Assembly: GCA_020199835.1 (NCBI GenBank)
Contig: JAIVJV010000010.1
Location: forward strand, 124,001-188,000
Direction of reading: 5' to 3'
DNA from: Acidobacteriota bacterium
GTDB taxonomy: Bacteria > Acidobacteriota > Blastocatellia > Pyrinomonadales > Pyrinomonadaceae
DNA length: 64,000 nucleotides
The notes beneath the pieces were generated by a model. It was not told where the DNA came from. It was given only the letters and a program-made list of their open reading frames with translations, and ran no database searches. Positions 35,156 through 43,520 of this stretch are shown piece by piece. Position numbers and translations under genes: made by a program. Numbering within the stretch: position 1 is the stretch's first letter; the number at the start of each line of letters is the position of its first letter.

Positions 35156-37690
35156 ATGGCGAAAAATTTAGTAATCGTAGAGTCGCCTGCAAAGGCGAAA
35201 ACAATCAACAAGTATTTAGGAAAAGACTATCTGGTCAAAGCCTCGATCGGCCACATCAAGGATCTGCCTTCTAAAGGACTGGGCGTAGACGTCGAACACA
35301 ATTTCGAACCTACCTACGAGCTCATTCCCGATTCAAAGAAACGCAACAACAAGAAGATCGTCGCGGAATTGAAGAAGGCAGCGAAAGAGGCCGACGCGAT
35401 CTACCTCGCGGCTGACCCTGATCGTGAAGGCGAAGCGATCTGCCAGCACCTTGCGGAGGAGATCGTCCCCAAGCGTCCGCCAAAGCCGACGTTTCGTGTC
35501 ATGTTCAACGAGATCACGAAGCGTGCGGTTAATGCTGCGTTCGAAGATCCGCGGCAGATCGATGGAAACCTTGTCGAAGCGCAGCAAGCGCGTCGCGTGC
35601 TCGATCGTTTGGTGGGTTACAAAGTTTCGCCCTTGCTGTGCCGCACGATCGGTGGCCGCTTGAGTGCGGGACGTGTGCAGTCAGTGGCGCTGCGCATGGT
35701 TGTCGAGCGCGAGCGTGAGATCGAGCAGTTCGTCAAAACTGAATACTGGACCATAGGCGCGAACCTCAGCGCGAAACTGCCGCCCGCGTTTGACGCACGG
35801 TTATTCAAAGTCGGCGAGCAAACAGTCAAGACGAGTGGCTTCGACCAGGATCTGAAAAAGAACGAGATCCTGATCCAGGACCAGGCGCAGGCGGAAGGGT
35901 TTGTTTCCGAAGCGCAGCAGCAGTCGTTTGTCGTTTCCGACGTCACGACCAAGGAACGCAAACGAAATCCGGTTCCGCCGTTCATCACTTCAAAACTCCA
36001 GCAAGAGGCTTCGCGCAAACTCGGCTTCGCGGTCAAGAAGACGATGATGGTCGCGCAGAAGCTTTACGAAGGCGTGGAACTCGGCGATGAAGGTTCGGTA
36101 GGTCTCATCACGTACATGCGTACCGACTCGACGCGCGTTTCGGATGCGGCGCTCGGCGAAGTGCGCGACTTCATCAATCAACAGTACGGCGCAAACTACC
36201 TGCCGGAAAAAGCCGTGCACTATCGTTCCAAGAAAGACGCGCAGGACGCGCACGAAGCGATTCGTCCGACGGAAGTGGCGCACACGCCTGATTCGCTCGC
36301 GAAGTTTCTCAAGCCTGACGAGCTGAAATTGTATCGCTTGATCTGGCAACGCTTCGTCGCCTCGCAAATGACGGCCGCAATCTTCGATCAGACTACGATC
36401 GACATTCAGGCGGGGCGTTTTATCTTTCGCGCGACGGGTTCGGTGCAGAAGTTCGACGGCTTTTTGAAGATCTACCAGGAAGGCCGCGACGAGAAGCCTG
36501 AAGACGACGACGAAGCCGAACGCCGCCTGCCGCTCGTCGAAAAGGGCGAGACGTTGAAGCTTAACTCCGTCACGCCCGAGCAGCATTTCACGGAGCCGCC
36601 GCCGCGTTACACGGAAGCGACGCTCGTCAAAGCGCTCGAAGAAAAAGGCATCGGCCGGCCGTCGACTTACGCCGCGATTATGTCGACGATTCAGGAACGC
36701 GAGTACGTCGAGAAGATCCAGAGCCGTTTCCATCCAACGGCGCTCGGGAAGACCGTCAACGATCTGTTGATCGAAGGCGGCTTTGACGATCTCTTCAACG
36801 AAACGTACACCGCGCGCATGGAAGAAGAGCTCGACGAGATCGAAGATGGCAAGCTCGAGTGGACCAAGGCGCTGCGGGAGTTTTACACGAAGTTTGAAGG
36901 CGACCTGAAAGAGTTTCAGCATTACATCAAAGACATCAAAGAGAAGAACGTGCCGACCGACGAGGTGTGCTTGAAGTGCAGCACGCCGGGTATGGTGCAG
37001 AAGTGGGGCCGCTTTGGTCCATATCTCAAGTGTCTCAGCTGCGAAGCTACCCGCGATGCTGAGCCGCCGGCAACGGCCGGAGCAGACGGCGCGGCAGCGG
37101 CCAACGATGGCGCAGGCACGGCCGAGGAAACAGAGCCGGAAGTGTGCGAGCTTTGCGGCAAGCCCATGCAGTTGAAGCGCGGACGTTTTGGTCCATTTCT
37201 CGGCTGCACGGGTTATCCCGAGTGTCGCAACATCCGCAAGATCGGTAAGACGGGAGTCGCGGCGCCGCCGCCGGTGCCGCTCGACGAGAAGTGTCCGGTT
37301 GACGGCGCGCACTTAGTCAGACGTTTCGGACGTTTCGGCGAATTCATCTCGTGTTCGAACTATCCGAAGTGCAAATACATCAAGCAGGAGACGGTTGGCG
37401 TGTCGTGTTCTCGTCCGGGCTGCAAGGGTGAGATCGTGGTGAAGAAATCGAAGCGCGGCAAAGCTTTCTACGGCTGTTCGGAATATCCAAACTGCAACAT
37501 TGTTTACTGGGACAAGCCGGTGCTCGAAACGTGCCCGCAATGTAACGCGCCGTTCCTGCTCGAAAAGACCACGAAGAAGCAGGGCACGTTCCGTTATTGC
37601 GCGAACGAAGACTGCGGTTATCGTTCGAATGCGGTGGAGCCGATCGTCAAGCCTGAGACACCGCAACCCACGCGCTCGCCTGCGACCTAA
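35156..37690 (+). CDS. topA: DNA topoisomerase I, type IA, with five C-terminal zinc fingers
   Basis: The protein has 844 residues. The Toprim domain starts LVIVESPAKAKTINKYLGK, with metal ligands in AADPDREGE (about 86-93). The catalytic Tyr is Tyr320 in GLITYMRTDSTRVS. EKGIGRPSTYA-type segments of domain IV follow. The C-terminus carries five Cys4 topoisomerase zinc ribbons, starting with CLKCSTPG and CELCGKPM, with the linker-like GRFGPYLKC/GRFGPFLGC repeats between Cys pairs. An Ala/Gly-rich linker (PPATAGADGAAAANDG) separates the first two. It relaxes negative supercoils behind RNA polymerase. It is immediately adjacent to dprA. Confidence 0.97.
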   Translation: MAKNLVIVESPAKAKTINKYLGKDYLVKASIGHIKDLPSKGLGVDVEHNFEPTYELIPDSKKRNNKKIVAELKKAAKEADAIYLAADPDREGEAICQHLAEEIVPKRPPKPTFRVMFNEITKRAVNAAFEDPRQIDGNLVEAQQARRVLDRLVGYKVSPLLCRTIGGRLSAGRVQSVALRMVVEREREIEQFVKTEYWTIGANLSAKLPPAFDARLFKVGEQTVKTSGFDQDLKKNEILIQDQAQAEGFVSEAQQQSFVVSDVTTKERKRNPVPPFITSKLQQEASRKLGFAVKKTMMVAQKLYEGVELGDEGSVGLITYMRTDSTRVSDAALGEVRDFINQQYGANYLPEKAVHYRSKKDAQDAHEAIRPTEVAHTPDSLAKFLKPDELKLYRLIWQRFVASQMTAAIFDQTTIDIQAGRFIFRATGSVQKFDGFLKIYQEGRDEKPEDDDEAERRLPLVEKGETLKLNSVTPEQHFTEPPPRYTEATLVKALEEKGIGRPSTYAAIMSTIQEREYVEKIQSRFHPTALGKTVNDLLIEGGFDDLFNETYTARMEEELDEIEDGKLEWTKALREFYTKFEGDLKEFQHYIKDIKEKNVPTDEVCLKCSTPGMVQKWGRFGPYLKCLSCEATRDAEPPATAGADGAAAANDGAGTAEETEPEVCELCGKPMQLKRGRFGPFLGCTGYPECRNIRKIGKTGVAAPPPVPLDEKCPVDGAHLVRRFGRFGEFISCSNYPKCKYIKQETVGVSCSRPGCKGEIVVKKSKRGKAFYGCSEYPNCNIVYWDKPVLETCPQCNAPFLLEKTTKKQGTFRYCANEDCGYRSNAVEPIVKPETPQPTRSPAT

Positions 37691-37698
37691 GCGGATCG

Positions 37699-38448
37699 AT
37701 GTTAACTGGAAAAACTGCGCTGATTACGGGTGGTGGCCGCGGCATCGGCCGCGCCATCGCTCTAACGTTCGCGCAACACGGAGCACGTGTCGCGGTTGCT
37801 GCACGGACGCGTGAGCAAGTCGAGACCGTGGCCGGCGAGATCGGTGATGACGCACTCGCACTCGTCTGCGACGTCTCGAATTCTGCGAACGTCGCACAGA
37901 TGTTCGCGGCGTTAAAACCGGATATTCTGGTCAACAACGCCGGCATCGCCGAAAGCGCCACGCTCCCAAACACGACCGACGAACTCTGGCATCGTCATCT
38001 CGCGATCAATCTCACCGGCACGTTTTACTGCACACGCGCGGCGCTGCCGGCGATGTTGGAACGCGGGTGGGGACGCATCATCAACATCGCTTCGATCGCC
38101 GCTAAAGCGGGTGCGCCGTACATCTCGGCTTACGCCGCTTCAAAACACGGCGTGCTTGGTCTGACACGTTCGGTTGCGCTGGAAGTCGCAACGAGTGGCG
38201 TAACCGTGAATGCGATTTGTCCGGGTTATGTTGACACCGAAATGGTCTCGCGCGGAGTTCAACAGATAACGGCGAAAACAGGTCGTTCAGCGGAAGAGGC
38301 ACTCGAGGCGTTGAAGAGGATGAGTCCGCAAAATCGGCTCGTGACGGCGGAGGAAGTGGCAGCGCTTGCGTTGTTACTTGCGTCTGAGGAAGGCCGTGGC
38401 ATCAACGGTCAGGGGATCAACATCGACGGCGGATCGGTGTTGTTCTAA
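37699..38448 (+). CDS. Short-chain dehydrogenase/reductase, FabG-like
   Basis: The protein has 249 residues. The NAD(P)-binding motif is TGGGRGIG at residues 10-17; NNAGIAE follows. The catalytic Ser lies in NIASIAAKAG, and Tyr/Lys lie in YAASKHG. NAICPGYVDTEM and the C-terminal GQGINIDGGSVLF complete a classical SDR. Members of this group reduce 3-oxoacyl-CoA or -ACP, or oxidise 3-hydroxybutyrate or similar substrates; the exact substrate cannot be chosen. It begins 8 nt after topA and converges with maf. Confidence 0.9.
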   Translation: MLTGKTALITGGGRGIGRAIALTFAQHGARVAVAARTREQVETVAGEIGDDALALVCDVSNSANVAQMFAALKPDILVNNAGIAESATLPNTTDELWHRHLAINLTGTFYCTRAALPAMLERGWGRIINIASIAAKAGAPYISAYAASKHGVLGLTRSVALEVATSGVTVNAICPGYVDTEMVSRGVQQITAKTGRSAEEALEALKRMSPQNRLVTAEEVAALALLLASEEGRGINGQGINIDGGSVLF

Positions 38449-38456
38449 ACCTCAAT

Positions 38457-39041
38457 TCAAACCTTCGCGGTGAGTTCGTAAACCAGCCTGATCGGCAAAC
38501 CCACGATATTAAAATAGTCGCCGTGGATCTCTTCGATGAAAAGTCCGGCCGCGCCTTGAATACCGTAAGCGCCGGCTTTGCCGCGTGCTTCGCCGGTTGC
38601 GATGTACCAATCGATCTCTTCCCTCGTCATCTCCGCAAAGCGCACGCGCGTGGTTTCGTAATTGACAATTGTTACACCTCCAACTCGAACGGCGGCGACG
38701 CCGGTCAACACCTCGTGCCACTTGCCCTTCAACAGGTTCAACATCCGGCGCGCGTCAGCATCGTCATTCGGCTGGCCCAAAATCTCGTTTTCGACTACGA
38801 CGGTCGTATCGGCCCCCAGCACGAGACCAGATTGCAGGCGCGCCGCGACGGCTTCGGCTTTCGAACGTGCGAGTCGTTGCACGTAAGCAGCGGGTTCTTC
38901 GTTTGGCTTGAGCGACTCGTCAATTCCGGCGACGATCGCTTCGTAGGGCCATCCGGCGGCGTCGAGAAGTTCTTTTCGTCGCGGACTGCTCGATGCGAGC
39001 ACGAGTTTTTCGCGAAGGTGCTGGTTCGTTGACCCGTTCAT
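38457..39041 (-). CDS. maf: Maf-family nucleotide pyrophosphatase (dTTP/UTP type)
   Basis: The protein has 194 residues from the ATG at 39041; an upstream TTG frame would overlap the divergent gene. The Maf N-terminal motif is LVLASSSPRRKELL. The catalytic Asp lies in VLGADTTVV, followed by GQPNDDADARRMLNLLKGKWHEVLTGVA, and a late YGIQGAAGLFIEEIHGDYFNIVGLP, the family's C-terminal signature. Maf enzymes hydrolyse dTTP, UTP or modified nucleotides to monophosphates, preventing misincorporation. It is divergent from dciA and converges with the SDR gene. Confidence 0.94.
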   Translation of the reverse strand: MNGSTNQHLREKLVLASSSPRRKELLDAAGWPYEAIVAGIDESLKPNEEPAAYVQRLARSKAEAVAARLQSGLVLGADTTVVVENEILGQPNDDADARRMLNLLKGKWHEVLTGVAAVRVGGVTIVNYETTRVRFAEMTREEIDWYIATGEARGKAGAYGIQGAAGLFIEEIHGDYFNIVGLPIRLVYELTAKV

Positions 39042-39094
39042 AACTTTGGCTAAGTTGCGAGCGGACAGTTTGCGTGTTTCAATCGGCGTTGGCA

Positions 39095-39391
39095 ATGGAA
39101 GGATTGATTAAATCTTTACCCGCGGTGCTGCGCGCTTCCGGCAACGCGCCCGAAGTAGCCGAAGCTGCGGCGATTGCGGCGTGGAGACATACCGCCGGCG
39201 AGGGTCTGCGGGACCACGCGGTGCCGCTGGGTTTGCAGGATCGAACTCTGAAAATCGCCGTGGCCGATCCGATCTGGCAGAAGCAGTTGAACTCGATGCG
39301 AGGACAGATGCTTTATCGAGTGAACTCACTACTCGGCCAGCCGATTGTTGGCGAACTTCAATTCATCGTTGACCCTAATCTATGCCGATAA
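39095..39391 (+). CDS. DciA/DUF721 helicase-loader-like protein
   Basis: The protein has 98 residues from the ATG at 39095; a GTG lies 21 nt upstream. The DUF721 pattern is visible: short N-terminal helices with a KH-like core (AIAAWRHTAGEGLRDHA, LKIAVADPIWQKQLNSMRGQMLYRVNSLLG). DciA is the ancestral loader of the replicative helicase DnaB in bacteria lacking DnaC/DnaI. The protein is near the short end for the family, holding only the DUF721 core. Its 3' end overlaps the gatC start by 10 nt. Confidence 0.82.
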   Translation: MEGLIKSLPAVLRASGNAPEVAEAAAIAAWRHTAGEGLRDHAVPLGLQDRTLKIAVADPIWQKQLNSMRGQMLYRVNSLLGQPIVGELQFIVDPNLCR

Positions 39392-39678
39392 ACGAAATCG
39401 ACATTGCAAAGGTAGCGCAGCTCGCGCACCTCGAACTGGGCGAAGCAGAGCTGAAGACCTTTGGTTCACAAATCACCGAGATCGTCAATTACGTCGAACA
39501 GCTCAACGAGCTCGACACGGCGAACGTTGAACCTGCCATTGGTGGTCTAACTCCCGAAGGCGGGAAGACCGATTCCTCACGTGCGGACGAAATCGCCGGG
39601 TCCCTCGGCCAAAAAGAAGCCCTCGCCGAAGCGCCCGATCCCGCCAGCGGCCACTTCCGCGTCCCGAAAGTGCTGTAG
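39382..39678 (+). CDS. gatC: Asp-tRNA(Asn)/Glu-tRNA(Gln) amidotransferase subunit C
   Basis: The protein has 98 residues, the usual GatC length. Typical opening EIDIAKVAQLAHLELGEAELKTFGSQITEIVNYVEQLNELDT, then a proline-containing acidic belt and the C-terminal DPASGHFRVPKVL. GatC stabilises GatA and wraps around the GatCAB complex that converts mischarged Glu-tRNA(Gln) or Asp-tRNA(Asn). gatA follows 15 nt downstream, but gatB is not in the window. Confidence 0.95.
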   Translation: MPINEIDIAKVAQLAHLELGEAELKTFGSQITEIVNYVEQLNELDTANVEPAIGGLTPEGGKTDSSRADEIAGSLGQKEALAEAPDPASGHFRVPKVL

Positions 39679-39693
39679 GGGGGTGCTGTAGCC

Positions 39694-41085
39694 ATGTCGC
39701 GTCAAACTGTAGAGTTTGCGGTTACGGCTGCGGAGAGGCTCAATGAGTCGCTGAATGCGTTTCTCCAGATCGATCGCGAGGGCGCAGTGAAGCGAGCGGA
39801 GGAGACGGAGAAGAACCGGGATCAGCGTGTGCTCGCGGGTGTGCCCGTTGCCGTCAAGGACAATATCTGTGTGCGCGGTATGCAAGCTTCCTGTGGGTCG
39901 CACATTCTCGGCGACTATCATCCACCTTACAACGCAACCGTCATCGAACGTCTCGTTAACGCGGGCGCGGTCATCATCGGCAAGACAAACTGCGATGAGT
40001 TTGCGATGGGCTCGTCAAACGAAAACTCCGCATTTGGTCCAGTCAGAAATCCGTGGGAGACGACGCGTGTGCCGGGTGGCTCGTCAGGTGGTTCGGCAGC
40101 AGCGGTCGCGGCAGGGATCGTGCCGGTCGCGCTGGGTTCAGACACGGGCGGATCAGTGCGGCAACCGGCAGCGCTCTGCGGCGTGCTCGGTTTGAAGCCA
40201 ACTTACGGACGCAACTCACGCTACGGCCTCGTCGCGTTTGCGTCTTCGTTGGACCAGATCGGAATCTTCGCGCGCGAAGTGAAGGATGTCGCGCGTGTGC
40301 TCGGAGTGATCGCGGGACCCGATCCGCGCGATTCAACTACCGCCGACGTTCCAGTGCCTGATTACGCAGCAACGCTCGACGGCAATCTGAAAGGCGTGCG
40401 CATCGGATTTCCGGCGTCATTGTTTGGCAAGGGTTTGGACGAAGAAGTGGGCCGAGCCGTGAAAGATGTTGTCGATGTGTATCGCGAACTCGGCGCGGAG
40501 ATCGTCGAGGTCGAACTGCCAAACGCAGGTTACGCGATCGCTGTTTACTACATCATCGCCACCGCCGAAGCGTCTTCGAATCTCGCGCGTTTCGACGGCG
40601 TGCGTTACGGTTTTCGCGCCGAAGAGACGCCGGAACTGCGGCAGATGTATCGTAAAACACGCGAAGAGGGATTTGGACCGGAAGTAAAACGGCGCATCAT
40701 GCTCGGTACCTACGTGCTCTCGGCCGGTTATTACGACGCTTACTACCGGAAAGCCCAACAGGTCCGCACGCTGATCAAGAACGACTTTCTCAACGCCTTT
40801 AAGAATTGCGACGCCATCATCACACCGACAACTCCGACACCCGCGTTCGCACTCGGCGAGAAAGTGGACGATCCGCTCGCGATGTATCTCAACGACATCT
40901 ACACCGTGACGGCAAACCTTGCCGGCATTCCCGGTCTCAGCGTGCCCTGCGGACTCTCATCCGAGCGCTTGCCGATCGGCTTTCAGCTACTTGGACCATA
41001 CTGGTCCGAACCAACTCTACTGAAGTTGAGCCACGGATTTTTAAAAGTTCAGCCATTCACTGAACGTCCGCCGGTCTCCGCTTAA
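39694..41085 (+). CDS. gatA: Asp-tRNA(Asn)/Glu-tRNA(Gln) amidotransferase subunit A
   Basis: The protein has 463 residues. Amidase-signature enzyme with the Lys-cisSer-Ser triad: Lys55 in [10 protein letters not shown], Ser about 130 in [16 protein letters not shown], and the nucleophile near Ser154 in [13 protein letters not shown]. It hydrolyses glutamine to supply ammonia to GatB. It starts with ATG after a GGGGTG Shine-Dalgarno. Its last 29 nt overlap the 3' end of a minus-strand gene. Confidence 0.96.
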   Translation: MSRQTVEFAVTAAERLNESLNAFLQIDREGAVKRAEETEKNRDQRVLAGVPVAVKDNICVRGMQASCGSHILGDYHPPYNATVIERLVNAGAVIIGKTNCDEFAMGSSNENSAFGPVRNPWETTRVPGGSSGGSAAAVAAGIVPVALGSDTGGSVRQPAALCGVLGLKPTYGRNSRYGLVAFASSLDQIGIFAREVKDVARVLGVIAGPDPRDSTTADVPVPDYAATLDGNLKGVRIGFPASLFGKGLDEEVGRAVKDVVDVYRELGAEIVEVELPNAGYAIAVYYIIATAEASSNLARFDGVRYGFRAEETPELRQMYRKTREEGFGPEVKRRIMLGTYVLSAGYYDAYYRKAQQVRTLIKNDFLNAFKNCDAIITPTTPTPAFALGEKVDDPLAMYLNDIYTVTANLAGIPGLSVPCGLSSERLPIGFQLLGPYWSEPTLLKLSHGFLKVQPFTERPPVSA

Positions 41086-41350
41086 TTGGTGTAATCAGTG
41101 GTTGCTTTTTTGGTGGCTTGTCGGGAATGAGGTCGCCCGTGAAGATTTCAAGCACGTTTTTGGCTGTGCCCACGACCGGCGTCACGTCAAGCCCGACGTG
41201 CACCGCCCCCGGCAGCAGGCCTTTCCTTCTGATTTCATAACCAGCCAGGCCGACCGCGAAGAGCGATCCGATGATGGGAATGGGCTTGATCAGTCGTTTG
41301 GCGATTCCCCAACCACCAGCCCTGAGTATTCTACGTTTGACAGTGCTCAT
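41057..41350 (-). CDS. Small conserved-looking protein with a hydrophobic Gly-rich segment
   Basis: The protein has 97 residues from the ATG at 41350. A basic N-terminus ([24 protein letters not shown]) is followed by a Gly-containing hydrophobic segment ([15 protein letters not shown]). A second weakly hydrophobic stretch lies at [27 protein letters not shown], and the C-terminus is polar, with [14 protein letters not shown]. It looks like a small membrane-associated protein; I do not recognise a named family. It overlaps the gatA 3' end by 29 nt and is divergent from the ABC binding-protein gene (50 nt gap). Confidence 0.65.
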   Translation of the reverse strand: MSTVKRRILRAGGWGIAKRLIKPIPIIGSLFAVGLAGYEIRRKGLLPGAVHVGLDVTPVVGTAKNVLEIFTGDLIPDKPPKKQPLITPIKRRPADVQ

Positions 41351-41400
41351 ATCGTTTTCAATCAAACCACGGAAGCGGCCAATTTGGCTACTGTGCTAGC

Positions 41401-42444
41401 ATGGCTTCGATGCGCTTAAAGTTCGTTCTGTTTGTTCTTGCGATTCTCGTTTCTACAATTTTATTTTCCTGCCGGCCAGGCGCCAACGGCGGCCGCCGTT
41501 TGCTGATCTACACGCCGCACGGACAGGACCTGCTCAAAGACTTCATCGGGCGCTACAAGGAACGCTACCCGGACGCTAACGTTCAGTTTCTCGACATGGG
41601 CTCGCGCCAGGTTCTCGAACGCGTGACCGTCGAACGAAACCGGCCGCAGGCGGATATCTGGTGGGGCGCGTCGCACACCAGTTTTCAAACGGCGGCTGAC
41701 GACAATCTATTGGCTCCGTATCGTCCAAGCTGGGCCAACAACGTTCCCACGTCCTCACGCGATCAAAACGATCACTGGTACGGCACTTACGAAACACCGC
41801 AAGTCATCGCGTACAACAGCGACGCAGTGAGCACCCTCGAGGCGCCGCGCGATTGGGACGACGTGATCGATCCGAAGTGGCGCGACAAGGTTTTGATTCG
41901 CAACCCGAACCCGTCTGACACGATGCGCGCGATCTTCGGCGCGATGATCTGGCGCTTCTACAAAAACACGGGCTCGACCGATGGCGGTTACGACTGGCTT
42001 CGCAAACTCGACGCCAATGTTCACGAATACACCGCCGACGGCACGCTGCTGATGCAGAAACTCGCGCGACGCGAAGGGCTCGTAACCATGTGGGACATGC
42101 CCGACGTCAGGCTCTACAAAGAACAGAAAAACTTGCCCGTCGGCTACACGATACCGGCAAGCGGCACCCCGGTGATCATCGACGGCATCGCGATCATTCG
42201 CGGCGCGCCTAACGAAGAAGAGGCGAAACGTTTTTACGAGTTTGTAACTACACCGGAGAGCCTCGCGTACGCGGCGCAGAAGTATTACCGGATTCCAGTG
42301 CGAACGGATCTCGATCGCACGCAGTTGCCGGCGTGGATGAACGAACCGTTTCAGCGCATGCCGCTCGATTGGGATCTGTTGCGAAAACAGGGCTCCGAGT
42401 GGTTAAGATTTTGGGACACGGAGATCCGTGGCCGCAATAAATAA
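41401..42444 (+). CDS. ABC transporter substrate-binding lipoprotein, ferric-iron type
   Basis: The protein has 347 residues. Lipoprotein signal with lipobox ILFSC (Cys24). The type II periplasmic binding fold follows (LLIYTPHGQDLLKDFIGRYKERYPD, ADIWWGASH, YGTYETPQVIAYNSD, GAPNEEEAKRFYEFVTTPES). This is the pattern of the FbpA/AfuA/IdiA ferric-iron and related binding proteins. Whether it binds iron, a phosphonate or a small organic ligand cannot be read from sequence. No Shine-Dalgarno precedes either ATG (41401 or 41410), so a leaderless message is possible. Its TAA shares a base with the next ATG. Confidence 0.9.
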   Translation: MASMRLKFVLFVLAILVSTILFSCRPGANGGRRLLIYTPHGQDLLKDFIGRYKERYPDANVQFLDMGSRQVLERVTVERNRPQADIWWGASHTSFQTAADDNLLAPYRPSWANNVPTSSRDQNDHWYGTYETPQVIAYNSDAVSTLEAPRDWDDVIDPKWRDKVLIRNPNPSDTMRAIFGAMIWRFYKNTGSTDGGYDWLRKLDANVHEYTADGTLLMQKLARREGLVTMWDMPDVRLYKEQKNLPVGYTIPASGTPVIIDGIAIIRGAPNEEEAKRFYEFVTTPESLAYAAQKYYRIPVRTDLDRTQLPAWMNEPFQRMPLDWDLLRKQGSEWLRFWDTEIRGRNK

Positions 42445-43520
42445 TGCCGTTCCTTTCTCTGCAAAACATCTCTCGTAACTTTGGTCCGACAAAAGCCGTT
42501 GCCGGCGTGTCGCTCGAAGTCGAACGAGGCGAGTTCTTTGGTTTGCTTGGTCCATCCGGTTGCGGCAAGACGACCACGCTGCGAATGATCGCCGGACTCG
42601 AAAAGCCCGACGCGGGCTCGATCCGTTTTCAAGACGCGGACATCACGAACCTCCCGCCTGAGCGCCGCGGCTTTGGCATGGTCTTTCAAAACTACGCCCT
42701 CTTTCCTCATCTAAACGTTTTTGAGAACGTCGCGTTTGGCCTGCGCGCACGCCACGCGGCCAAGGACGAAATAAGTCAACGCGTGCAGAGCGCGCTGGAG
42801 TTGGTCCAACTTCCCGGTTACGAAAAGCGCGCCATTGACGAACTCTCAGGCGGCCAACAACAACGCGTGGCGATCGCGCGCGCGATCGCGATCGAACCGG
42901 CGTTGCTGCTGTTTGACGAACCGCTTTCGAATCTCGATGTCTCGTTGCGCGAAGCGACGCGCAGCGAGTTGCGCGAACTCGTGACACGCCTCGGGTTGAC
43001 GGCGGTTTACGTCACGCACGATCAGGAAGAAGCGTTTGCCCTTTGCGATCGCATCGCGGTGATGGTTGGTGGAAAACTGATGCAGACCGGCAAGCCGCGC
43101 GAGCTTTATGAACAGCCGGCGGACATTGCGGTCGCGCGTTTTCTCGGAAGGAATAATTTGATTCAGGCGATGCGTTTGAGTTCGAGCAAGACGAGTGAGG
43201 GTGAGTTCAAAACGCTTGATGGTGGGCATACACTGCTCGTGCCGGCAGAACGTAATGAGCTTGCGCCGTTGAACAAGCCGGTGGTGATCGCGATCCGTCC
43301 GGAGCACGTGCGGCTGACTTCGACCGATGGAGCCGCGCCTAATGCGTTGCGTGGTCTCATTCGGGAGATCGTGTTTGCCGGAGCGACATCGACGGTTCGC
43401 GTTGACGCGAATGGACTCTTGCTCGAGGCGCTGGTGGTCCAACCGGACGGTTTGCAAATCAATCAGGAGTGCACTGTGATTCTCGATCCCGACAGGCTAA
43501 GGCTGTTGAGACAGGGATGA
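42444..43520 (+). CDS. ABC transporter ATP-binding protein, FbpC/PotA type
   Basis: The protein has 358 residues. Walker A GPSGCGKTT (about residues 37-45), Q-loop VFQNYALFPHLNV, signature LSGGQQQRVAIARA, Walker B LLFDEPLSNLD and switch His in VTHDQEEA. A C-terminal regulatory TOBE-like region (about 240-355: AIRPEHVRL, IREIVFAGATSTVRVDANG) completes a CUT1/FbpC-class subunit. It is coupled by a TAATG overlap to the binding-protein gene and by an ATGA overlap to the permease. Confidence 0.95.
   Translation: MPFLSLQNISRNFGPTKAVAGVSLEVERGEFFGLLGPSGCGKTTTLRMIAGLEKPDAGSIRFQDADITNLPPERRGFGMVFQNYALFPHLNVFENVAFGLRARHAAKDEISQRVQSALELVQLPGYEKRAIDELSGGQQQRVAIARAIAIEPALLLFDEPLSNLDVSLREATRSELRELVTRLGLTAVYVTHDQEEAFALCDRIAVMVGGKLMQTGKPRELYEQPADIAVARFLGRNNLIQAMRLSSSKTSEGEFKTLDGGHTLLVPAERNELAPLNKPVVIAIRPEHVRLTSTDGAAPNALRGLIREIVFAGATSTVRVDANGLLLEALVVQPDGLQINQECTVILDPDRLRLLRQG

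Noticed and set aside
35990..37312. 440-codon open frame antisense to topA
   Set aside because: topA is certain on the other strand; composition of this frame is extreme (Arg, Phe, Leu-rich) and has no motif.
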